From: an uncultured Bacteroidales bacterium | GTDB lineage: Bacteria > Bacteroidota > Bacteroidia > Bacteroidales > FEN-979 | Assembly (NCBI GenBank): GCA_903875045.1 | Contig: CAIQUS010000014.1 | Span: 1-64,000 of the forward strand | Direction: 5' to 3' | Length of the DNA: 64,000 nt | Shown here: positions 55,668 to 64,000 of the stretch, in pieces | Position numbering within the stretch: the first letter of the stretch is position 1 | Layout: every line of letters starts with the position of its first letter | The notes under the pieces: model-generated | Told to the model about the DNA's origin: nothing | The model's database searches: none | Seen by the model: only the letters and a program-made list of their open reading frames with translations | Position numbers and translations under genes: made by a program

Positions 55668-58600
55668 CTACCGATTGTAAATTAATACCTTTTTCACCAC
55701 CTGATAATCATTGCATTTGAAAATAACGACATACAGTCCCTTTGGAACTTTGGGCCGAAGATCAATAATACGTTTGAATTTACTTTTCACAACGATCCCG
55801 GGGAGTTCAAATAGTTGTACCCCGAGACTGTTATATACTGTGATGTCGAAAATATCCTCAGAAGGCAGACTAATAGCTACCGTAAAATGACCATCGTTGG
55901 GAACCGGATAGACCCAAAATCCGGGTTCAGAAGTAATGGGCCCCGGAAATACACCATCAAACAGAATATGATTTGAAGTATCAGAAACACATCCGTTTTG
56001 CGTAACAACTGACCAATACCATCCGGCCTGTTTCGGCGTTAGCGAACTTCCCACAGAATCTGTGAGCAAATCACCTTCAAAATACCATTGGTTTCCCGAG
56101 GGGATACTACTGTTGAGTTTGTTCCCTTCCCTCGATATCAGAGGGATACCGGGAATTGGAAAAACCTCCACCGGCAAGGTCGGAGAAACAATACCGCTAC
56201 CACATTGATTATTTCCGTAAACACTGATTACCAAAGAGTTTGACGAATTACCAAAATTCAGCAGGATAGAGCTTTCATGTTCATTCCCAATGATTGTCGC
56301 ACCTGATGGAACATTCCAGGTATAAGAAACTGCACCCGAAACAGGTGAAATGGTAAACAGCACGCCTGTTGACCCGGCACAAACCGAGGATGGGCCAGTG
56401 ATTGCCAATGCTGCTGCCGGAAATAAGTTTACAACCGGTAACAACTGGTTAGAGGTTACCTTTGTGGCGTTAACACATGCCAGGCTTGATGTCATTTCAA
56501 CATGGAAGCGGTCACCTGCAACAGGTATACAGGAATATTGAGCTTCATGGTTTCCGACCTGAACATCATTCTTAAACCACTGATAAACAGGCAATCCCCC
56601 ATTGACTGGATGTGCAGTAAAAATTACCGGAGTGCCTTCACACACCTCAATCTGATCTGAAGTGATCTCAACACTCACTTCCAAAGGGAGATCAACATTT
56701 ATCGACAGAATCCCGGAAGTTGCGGACACTGCATTCACACAGGTTAAACTTGTAGTCATTTCAACATAAACCTGATCACCATCAGCCGGAGTACAAGAAT
56801 AAACCTGCTGGTTTTCACCAACCGCTAACCCATTTTTGTACCATTGATAACCCGGTGAACCTCCATTCAAAGGAGTTGCTGCAAATGTTACAGGAGTTCC
56901 CATGCAAACATGCGTATTATCAGCAACGATACTAACCCCAACCGGAAGTTTCGTATTAACAACCATATCAACAAAATTTGACATGCCAATAACGGGTGTG
57001 GCACAAGGCTCGGTCGAAGTCATTTCTACATAGATCCTGTCATCATTTAATGGCACACAGGTATACTGCGATGTATTCGTCCCAACAGATAAGCCGTTTT
57101 TAAACCACTGGTAAACAGGAATTCCACCATTAATGCCAGAGGCGGTAAAAGTGACGGGTGTTCCTTCACAAATGTTGTTTTGGCTCCCGGCAACAGTGAC
57201 CGAAACAGGTAACAGATTGCCTACATTCATTGAAATGATGTTCGAGCTGACAACAGAAGAGTTCACACATGAAAGAGTCGAATTCATTTCCACATAAACC
57301 TGGTCACCATTGTCTGGAATATACGTGTATTCAGGTTGATTTGATCCGACTGGCAAATTGTTCCTGAACCATTGATAGGTGGGATTTCCTCCATTTACAG
57401 GGGATGCATTCAAAGTCACTTCCGTACCCTGGCATACAGGATTTTGATTCACAGTAATACTGACGCTTACAGTCAAAGGGGTATTAACCACCATCATGAT
57501 AACATTCGAAGTGGCAGTAGTATTTGTCACACACGATAAGCCTGAGGTCACTTCAACATACACCTGATCACCATTTCCGGGAACGATACTAAAAACGGAC
57601 TGATTGAATCCTGTGGGTGTTCCATTTAAAAACCATTGATATGCAGGAATACCCCCATTAACCGGAATAGCTGTAAAAGTCACCATCGAACCCTGGCATA
57701 CAGGATTTTGATCGGCTGTAATTGTTACACTGACCGGTAAAAGGCTGTTTACAATCATGGTAATCATGTTTGAATTCACAGTTGGGGCGGTAACACAAGT
57801 GAGACTTGTCGTCATTGCAACATACACCTGGTCACCGTTGGTCGGAAGGTAGGTATAGGTAGATTGATTCACTCCAACCGGTAATCCATTTACATACCAT
57901 TGATAGGTTGGAACACCGCCATTAACAGGCGATGCAGTGAAAGTAACCGAGGTTCCTTCACAAATGTTATTTTGACTGACATTAGAAGATACACTCACAG
58001 CAAGCGGATCGTCAACAACAAATGTTGTGGTATCGGAAATCGCAGGACTTCCAACTGAACATTGCAGGTTTGAGAAAAGTTTCACAAAAACCTGATCACC
58101 ATTGGAAGGTATGAAACTGTAGGTCGGCTGATTGGCGCCAACAGAAACTCCATTTTTAAACCATTGAAAGGATGGAGTTGTCCCTCCATTTCCAGGTGTT
58201 GCCATCAGATCAACCGTAGTGCCGGCACAAACATTGCCTGAAGGGTTTGATGCAATGGTCACTGCGACAACTTGTGGCGAATAAACAGTCATGCTTATAA
58301 CATTGGAAGAAGCAGGGTTACCTGTTGCACATGACAATCCGGAAGTCAAAACACACTGAACCAGATCAAGATCACCCGGAATATAGGTAAAGGCCGGGCT
58401 ATTGGTCCCGGTAGAAATTCCGTTCACTTTCCATTGATATACAGGCGCAGAACCGCCATTTTCCTGAACAGAGGTATAGGTAACGGGTGTTCCACTGCAA
58501 ATCTGGTTGGCAGAGGCTGAAATGGTTACACTTACCGGCAGTGCACTACTGACAGTCATAACTACCTGATTAGAAAGAATCGGAATTCCTGAAGAGCAAA

Positions 58601-61600
58601 GATCGGTTGCCGTCAGCAGGCAAGTTACAATATCCCCGTTAGTTGGAATAAAATCAAAACCTGGCTGGTTTCCACCTGCATTAACTCCATTTACCCGCCA
58701 TTGAAACACTGGTGAAGCGCCCGCATTGGTTACATAAGCCGTGAATGTAACATTGCTGCCTAGGCAAACCGGGTTTGATGAGGCTGTGATATTTATGCCG
58801 GCCGGCATGGGTGTCGTAACCGACATGATGATCGGGTTGGAAATGGCCGGATTTCCTGTAGCGCAAGAAAAATCGGAGGTAACAAAACATGAAATTGTAT
58901 CCCCGCTGGATGGGGTAAAGGTAAGCGTCGGACTATTGGTTCCAACATTAATCCCATTCACCATCCACTGATATGCAGGCAACGTACCGCCATTAATGAC
59001 AACCGATGTATAAACAACCGGTTGTCCGATGCAAACCGGGTTTGACGATGCCTGGATGGTGGCGCTCACAGGGAGTTCCGTACTCACGACCATCAGTACC
59101 GGATCAGACTGAACCGTTTGAGTACTGATGCAGGAGGCACTGGAGGTCATTTCACAAATCACCACATCTCCATTATTTGGTAAATATGAATAGGATACCT
59201 GCCCTGTACCAACATTTACACCATTTACTTTCCATTGATAGAAAGGATTATAACCTCCATTTTCGGGAGTTGCCATAAAGGTAACCTGACTTCCCTGGCA
59301 TGTTGGGTTTTGTGAAGCTGAAACCACAACATCAATCGGTTCCGGCTCCACAATATTCATGATGATATTGTTTGACATGACAGGATTGTTGGCCGGACAT
59401 GCAATCATCGAAGTGAGTTGACAAGTAACCGTGTCGCCGGAAACCGGGATGTAATTGAATACAGGTGAGTTGGTTCCGGTATTAACCCCATTGACCTTCC
59501 ATTGATAACCAGGTGATGTGCCACCATTTACGGGTGTTGCAGTAAACGAAACCATGGTTCCCACACACACCGGGTTGCCTGAACTCACGATAGATATCGC
59601 TGTAGGTAAATTTGGATTCACTCCCATCACAAGCGGTAGTGACATAGCCGGATTCCCGGTTGCACAAGAAAAATCTGATGTAAGCTGGCAATTCACGTTA
59701 TCACCCTGTGCAGGAATATACGAAAATGCAGGACTGTTGTTTCCGACATTTATTCCATTCACCAACCATTGGTAAACAGGGCTGAAGCCTCCATTCAGGG
59801 GCAAAGCAGTGAAATTAATTAACTGGCCCTGACATGAAGGATTGGCTGAGGATGTTAGCGTAATACCTACAGGTAAACTTGAACTCACTGACATGACAAT
59901 GGGATTCGAAGTAGCCGGATTTCCCGAGGCACATGATAACCCTGAGGTAAGTTTGCAGGTTACAAGATCTCCATTATCCGGAATATAACTAAACACCGGA
60001 CTATTAGTCCCAACCACTGTACCATCTACTTTCCATTGATATTGAGGTGAGGTTCCCCCATTAACCGGAACTGCCGTAAAGTTTACATAGGTATTGATAC
60101 AAACCGGATTTACAGAAGGTAAAACGGAAACACTGACATTTTGAACAGGGCTGACTGTCATGGTAATGGTATTCGAAGTTGCATTCAGGATTAATGTACA
60201 GATTGAATTTGATAACATCTCGCAATTAACCAGATCCCCGTTTATGGGTATATAGGAAAATACAGGGCTGTTTGTTCCCGCATTTAATCCATTGACTTTC
60301 CATTGATATACAGGGGCGGTTCCGCCATTCGAAGGTGTTGCGGTAAATGCAACTGCGGCACCTGAACAAACCGGATTTGATGAAGGTGTAATCGAAACAC
60401 TCGTCGGGGTGTTAGGGCTTACACTCATCACTATCTGATTCGAGTTTGAAGGATTTCCTGTAGCACATATTACATTTGAAGTAACCCTGCAATACACAAC
60501 ATCACCGTTTACAGGGTTATAGGTAAAGGTAGGACTATTCGGACCAACCAAAATTCCATTGACCCTCCACCTGTACAGGGGACTTGTTCCTCCATTCGTA
60601 ACCGCTGCAGTAAATGTTACAGGTGTTCCCTGGCAAGTCGGGTTTTGTGAAGCAGTCACAATCACCGAGACAGGGGCCTGGGGATAAACGGTCATGTTAA
60701 TGGGATTCGATACTGCCGGATTTGGAGTTGCACAACTTAAACTGGTTGTTAGTACACATGTTACCACATCCCCGATGGCAGGGGCATATTGGTAAATATA
60801 ATGGTTTGGCCCCGTATTATTTCCATTGACTTTCCATTGAAAGTTCGGTGAGTTTCCTCCATTGGTTGTTGTTGCAGTAAACGCAACGAGTGTTGTGTAA
60901 CAAATCGGATTATTGGAAGCTGCAATTGAAATCGTCACCGGCAAGGATGAGTTTCCCAGCATAACGATCTCGTTGGACACTGCTGGGTTTCCGGTGATAC
61001 AAACGGCGCTTGATGTCAAGATACAAACAACTGTATCACCATTAGCGGGAGGATAAGTAAAAATTGGATTATTGGGACCAACATTGACATGGTTCACCTG
61101 CCATTGGTAGGTTGCCGCTGTACCCCCGTTTGAGGGAGTAGCAGTAAATGTAATAGGGTTGCCAATGCAAAACGGATTAAATGAAGCAGAAATAACAACA
61201 CTTACAGGTTGAATTGGAAGCACCACCATATTGATATTGTTAGACATAGCAGGATTTCCTGAGGAACAGGAAGCATCAGAAACAACCCGGCATATCACAA
61301 CATCGCCATTCGTCGGGATGTAGGTAAACTCAGGGCTGTTCGTTCCAACGTTGAGGCAATTAACAATCCATTGGTAAACCGGGGAAGTTCCACCATTTTG
61401 TACTGCTGCGTTGAAAGTAACAGGGGTGCCGACACAACAAGGATTGGAGGAGGCAGAAATGGTCGCAGAAACCGGAAGAGTTGGGTTAACAACAACAACA
61501 ATATTATTCGAAATTGCAGTAAAGGAGGTTGCACACGACAAATCAGAGGTGAGCAAGCAATTAACTACATCGCCATTCGAGGGGATGTAGGTGAAGGCAG

Positions 61601-64000
61601 GACTATTCATACCTGAGGAAACTCCATTGACATGCCATGCAAAAACAGGATTATTACCACCCCCGGAGCAGGTTGTTGTAAATGTAACCGGATGCCCTGC
61701 ACAAACAGGATTTGATGAAACGTTAACCGAAATGGCAACCGGAATAGATGAACCTGACACCAGGCTGACTGCATTGGACGAAACTGGGTTTGCTCCACTG
61801 ATGCAAGTGGCATTTGAAGTTAAGTCGCAGGAAATAACATCCCCCGTTGCCGGAAAACAATTAAACGAGGAAGCATTTGTTCCCGCAGCAATACCATTAA
61901 TCTTCCATTGAAAAACCGGGGAAAGACCTCCATTGGTGGCAATGGCTGAAAAACTGACCCCTGTACCCTGACAGAAAGGGTTCGTCGGTGTAGAAATAGA
62001 AACACCGGCAAACAGCGCAGGGCTTACAACCATTGTCAGCGGATCTGATTCAGCAGGATTTCCGCTTACACAAATGGCATTCGAAGTTAACCGACAGGTA
62101 ATAATATCACCATTTACAGGAGTATATGTAAAGACTGAGGAATTTGTCCCTGTGATAGCCCCGTTCACTTTCCACTGGTAAAGCGGCGATGTCCCCCCGT
62201 TCACAGAAGTAGCAGCATAGGTAACGCTTGTGCCGGGACAGACTGGATTGGCGGATGCAGAAATCGAAATGGCTGCTTTTGTTTCTGTATTATTCTTCAT
62301 TGAAATTCCATTGGATTTGCAGGGATTCATCACGGCACAAGTAAGGTTTGAAGTCATCTGGCATGTAATGAAATCACCATCTTCAGGAGTATAGTTGTAA
62401 ACTGCACTGTTTGTTCCCACAGGAAGGCAATTCACCTTCCACTGATATACCGGCAAGGTTCCTCCATTCGTTGGCGTGGCAGTCAATGTAACCGGATTCC
62501 CCTCACAAAATGGATTTGAGGAAGCGGCAATATTTACGATTGGGGCAAGTTCGGGATTGACCGTCATGGTGATCGGACTTGAAACAACCACCTTATTACC
62601 AGAATAACAAAGGGTGTTTGATGTTAATCTGCAGGTAACTACATCACCTGTTGCCGGTGTAAAACCCAAAATTGCACTGTTGCTCCCGGTAACGACTCCG
62701 TTGATTTTCCATTGATATGCCGGGGATGTTCCTCCATTTGAAATGGTTGCATGAAAGGTAACCGGGATTCCGGTACATGACGGATTGGTCAATGTTGAAA
62801 TGGAAACAGTCACTGGTAAAACCGGCAATACGGTCGTAGTGATGGAATTGGAAGTAGCAGGGTTCCCCGAGGAACATCCGTAATTCGATGTCAGCTGACA
62901 AGTAATTACATTTGCATTCAGCGGAGAATAAACAAGTGTGTTTTGATTGGCACCCGTATTGACCCCGTCAACTTTCCATTGATAAACTGGCGATGAGCCA
63001 GGGTTAACAGCATTTGCCGTATAGGTAACAGAGGATCCAAGACAAGAAGGATTGGCAGAACTGATTATTGTAACACTCAATGGCAGGATTGCATTCACGG
63101 TCATTGCAATTTCATTTGACCCTGCAGGATTATTGGTGGCACAGGCTAAATCTGAAGTAACCCAGCATCGTACAAAATCACCACTGGATGGAATATAGGT
63201 AAATACCGGGCTGTTACTTCCTACATTTAATCCATTGACTGTCCAGGCATAAACTGGTGCAGAACCTCCATTCAAAGCTACAGCCGTGAAGGTAACTGAC
63301 TGACCGGTACAGGATGGATTTGATGACGGAGTAATGGTCACACTAACCGGCACCCCCACACTCGGAATAACGGCCATGGAAACCGTATTCGAATTGGCGG
63401 GATTGCCGTAAACACATGCAACATTAGATGTTAACGAACAGGAAATCTGGTCCCCGTCTGACGGAATATAGGTGAAAACCGGATTACTCGTACCACTGTT
63501 TATCCCATTAACCTTCCATTGAAAAGCCGGTGATGAACCACCGTTTACAGGAGTTGCTGAATAAACAACCTGAACATTCTGACATACCGGATTCGCCGAT
63601 GGAAGGACAGACACTGAAACAGGTAACTGTGGGCTGACAGTCAGGGTAAGTGCGTTCGATGCAACAGGTGTCGCAGGGGAACAACTAGCGCTGGAAGTCA
63701 TCAAACATACCACCTGATCGCCATTGTTTGGGATGAAATTATAGCTGACACTGTTCGATCCAACGGTTGCACCATTTACCTTCCATTCAAAAATGGGGGA
63801 ACTGCCTCCGTTAAATGGACTTGCGGTTATTGTAACGGAAGAAGATACACAAACAGGATTGGCAGAGGACGTAATTGAAACGCTGACAGGAATGTTTGGG
63901 TTCACCGTCATGTTAATCGTATTTGAAATGGCCGGAGTTACCGATTGACAGGACACCGATGAATAGAGTTTACATAATACCGCATCCCCATTTGCAGGAA
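55668..64000 (-). CDS. Giant Ig-like repeat surface protein with T9SS type A tail, 5' truncated by the window edge
   Basis: The frame stays open to base 64000. The track start at 63956 is a GTG inside a repeat; the upstream codons read PANGDAVLCKLYSS, the usual end of a repeat, so the N-terminus lies outside the window. At least 2776 residues are visible. About 28 Ig-like repeats of about 90 residues match those of the adjacent giant gene (NPVCxG, FQWKVNG, GDxVTC, NPATSN). The last seven or so lack some spacing residues and read QWF.NGLPVGxNQ, forming a diverged subfamily. A PKD-like module (GPSSVCAGSTGVLF), a segment with GNQWYFEGD, and a type A T9SS tail (YPVPNDGHFTV; LRPKVPKGLYVVIF) complete it. 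Confidence 0.9.
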   Translation of the reverse strand, partial: PANGDAVLCKLYSSVSCQSVTPAISNTINMTVNPNIPVSVSITSSANPVCVSSSVTITASPFNGGSSPIFEWKVNGATVGSNSVSYNFIPNNGDQVVCLMTSSASCSPATPVASNALTLTVSPQLPVSVSVLPSANPVCQNVQVVYSATPVNGGSSPAFQWKVNGINSGTSNPVFTYIPSDGDQISCSLTSNVACVYGNPANSNTVSMAVIPSVGVPVSVTITPSSNPSCTGQSVTFTAVALNGGSAPVYAWTVNGLNVGSNSPVFTYIPSSGDFVRCWVTSDLACATNNPAGSNEIAMTVNAILPLSVTIISSANPSCLGSSVTYTANAVNPGSSPVYQWKVDGVNTGANQNTLVYSPLNANVITCQLTSNYGCSSGNPATSNSITTTVLPVLPVTVSISTLTNPSCTGIPVTFHATISNGGTSPAYQWKINGVVTGSNSAILGFTPATGDVVTCRLTSNTLCYSGNKVVVSSPITMTVNPELAPIVNIAASSNPFCEGNPVTLTATPTNGGTLPVYQWKVNCLPVGTNSAVYNYTPEDGDFITCQMTSNLTCAVMNPCKSNGISMKNNTETKAAISISASANPVCPGTSVTYAATSVNGGTSPLYQWKVNGAITGTNSSVFTYTPVNGDIITCRLTSNAICVSGNPAESDPLTMVVSPALFAGVSISTPTNPFCQGTGVSFSAIATNGGLSPVFQWKINGIAAGTNASSFNCFPATGDVISCDLTSNATCISGANPVSSNAVSLVSGSSIPVAISVNVSSNPVCAGHPVTFTTTCSGGGNNPVFAWHVNGVSSGMNSPAFTYIPSNGDVVNCLLTSDLSCATSFTAISNNIVVVVNPTLPVSATISASSNPCCVGTPVTFNAAVQNGGTSPVYQWIVNCLNVGTNSPEFTYIPTNGDVVICRVVSDASCSSGNPAMSNNINMVVLPIQPVSVVISASFNPFCIGNPITFTATPSNGGTAATYQWQVNHVNVGPNNPIFTYPPANGDTVVCILTSSAVCITGNPAVSNEIVMLGNSSLPVTISIAASNNPICYTTLVAFTATTTNGGNSPNFQWKVNGNNTGPNHYIYQYAPAIGDVVTCVLTTSLSCATPNPAVSNPINMTVYPQAPVSVIVTASQNPTCQGTPVTFTAAVTNGGTSPLYRWRVNGILVGPNSPTFTYNPVNGDVVYCRVTSNVICATGNPSNSNQIVMSVSPNTPTSVSITPSSNPVCSGAAVAFTATPSNGGTAPVYQWKVNGLNAGTNSPVFSYIPINGDLVNCEMLSNSICTLILNATSNTITMTVSPVQNVSVSVLPSVNPVCINTYVNFTAVPVNGGTSPQYQWKVDGTVVGTNSPVFSYIPDNGDLVTCKLTSGLSCASGNPATSNPIVMSVSSSLPVGITLTSSANPSCQGQLINFTALPLNGGFSPVYQWLVNGINVGNNSPAFSYIPAQGDNVNCQLTSDFSCATGNPAMSLPLVMGVNPNLPTAISIVSSGNPVCVGTMVSFTATPVNGGTSPGYQWKVNGVNTGTNSPVFNYIPVSGDTVTCQLTSMIACPANNPVMSNNIIMNIVEPEPIDVVVSASQNPTCQGSQVTFMATPENGGYNPFYQWKVNGVNVGTGQVSYSYLPNNGDVVICEMTSSASCISTQTVQSDPVLMVVSTELPVSATIQASSNPVCIGQPVVYTSVVINGGTLPAYQWMVNGINVGTNSPTLTFTPSSGDTISCFVTSDFSCATGNPAISNPIIMSVTTPMPAGINITASSNPVCLGSNVTFTAYVTNAGASPVFQWRVNGVNAGGNQPGFDFIPTNGDIVTCLLTATDLCSSGIPILSNQVVMTVSSALPVSVTISASANQICSGTPVTYTSVQENGGSAPVYQWKVNGISTGTNSPAFTYIPGDLDLVQCVLTSGLSCATGNPASSNVISMTVYSPQVVAVTIASNPSGNVCAGTTVDLMATPGNGGTTPSFQWFKNGVSVGANQPTYSFIPSNGDQVFVKLFSNLQCSVGSPAISDTTTFVVDDPLAVSVSSNVSQNNICEGTSVTFTASPVNGGVPTYQWYVNGLPVGVNQSTYTYLPTNGDQVYVAMTTSLTCVTAPTVNSNMITMIVNSLLPVSVTITADQNPVCQGSMVTFTAIPVNGGIPAYQWFLNGTPTGFNQSVFSIVPGNGDQVYVEVTSGLSCVTNTTATSNVIMMVVNTPLTVSVSITVNQNPVCQGTEVTLNASPVNGGNPTYQWFRNNLPVGSNQPEYTYIPDNGDQVYVEMNSTLSCVNSSVVSSNIISMNVGNLLPVSVTVAGSQNNICEGTPVTFTASGINGGIPVYQWFKNGLSVGTNTSQYTCVPLNDDRIYVEMTSTEPCATPVIGMSNFVDMVVNTKLPVGVSIVADNTHVCMGTPVTFAATPLNGGSPGYQWYKNGLAVGENQQVYSCTPADGDQVYVEMTTSLTCVNAVSATSGILSINVDLPLEVSVEITSDQIEVCEGTPVIFTAHPVNGGLPVYQWFKNDVQVGNHEAQYSCIPVAGDRFHVEMTSSLACVNATKVTSNQLLPVVNLFPAAALAITGPSSVCAGSTGVLFTISPVSGAVSYTWNVPSGATIIGNEHESSILLNFGNSSNSLVISVYGNNQCGSGIVSPTLPVEVFPIPGIPLISREGNKLNSSIPSGNQWYFEGDLLTDSVGSSLTPKQAGWYWSVVTQNGCVSDTSNHILFDGVFPGPITSEPGFWVYPVPNDGHFTVAISLPSEDIFDITVYNSLGVQLFELPGIVVKSKFKRIIDLRPKVPKGLYVVIFKCNDYQVVKKVLIYNR

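Noticed and set aside
43747-64000. CRISPR array
   Set aside because: The repeats are about 270 bp, in frame and protein-coding, without short repeats separated by unique spacers. No cas gene is present.
63957-64000. Start of the second giant gene at 63956
   Set aside because: It is a GTG inside a repeat. Codons continue upstream in frame with typical repeat sequence, so the gene is cut by the window edge.

Overview
The window comes from a Bacteroidota chromosome. The evidence is: type IX secretion (T9SS) C-terminal tails of type A and of type B (gliding-motility/CHU_C style); choice-of-anchor L, PKD-like and Ig_7-like surface modules; a fused FeoAB; and at least ten promoters matching the Bacteroidota consensus TTG-N(about 20)-TAnnTTTG. 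I cannot name genus or family. Iron(II) uptake by FeoAB and histidine-degradation genes would fit an amino-acid-using, low-oxygen lifestyle, but that is inference. I recognised no tRNA, rRNA, CRISPR, prophage or intact IS. No gap between genes exceeds 300 bases; the longest, 40678-40976, holds one promoter and otherwise nothing I can identify.

Left arm (1-13.7 kb). Three secreted proteins with a C-terminal FISUMP (Fibrobacter succinogenes major paralogous) domain lie in the same direction: a partial one at the edge, a 1953-aa one and a 1223-aa one. An AbiEii-type toxin with a DUF6922 partner is wedged in reverse between the first two. An OmpR-type response regulator and its kinase follow the third protein after only 14 nt.

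Middle (13.7-43.6 kb). In order: two small PepSY-like exported proteins; a V4R sensor with a soluble histidine kinase; formiminotransferase-cyclodeaminase and imidazolonepropionase (histidine breakdown) with a zinc metallopeptidase lipoprotein between them; a T9SS cargo protein; a C10 cysteine protease with two CUB domains; a stand-alone transposase-type zinc ribbon; two thioredoxins and WbqC; feoAB plus a 51-aa Cys-rich partner missed by the ORF track; a DUF4160/DUF2442 pair and an NlpC/P60 hydrolase. Then a leftward cluster of a small exported protein, two T9SS cargos, Tex and a beta-barrel protein; a LutA-like protein; a small secreted protein; and a NarL-type two-component pair.

Right arm (43.7-64 kb). 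Two giant adhesin-like genes fill 20 kb on the minus strand. One is 3944 aa with about 40 Ig-like repeats and a FISUMP end. The other is cut by the window edge, with at least 28 repeats and a T9SS type A tail. Their repeats correspond in order over about ten units, so they look like an old whole-gene duplication. The first then gained 12 units in exact 270-bp register and has a different C-terminal module.

The most interesting material is the FISUMP display family (four copies on four different stalks, no usual T9SS tail, nearly invariant C-terminus), the colinear giants with a recently amplified block, a 17-bp promoter identity linking two FISUMP genes 47 kb apart, and three 7-8 bp microsatellites in gaps between genes.
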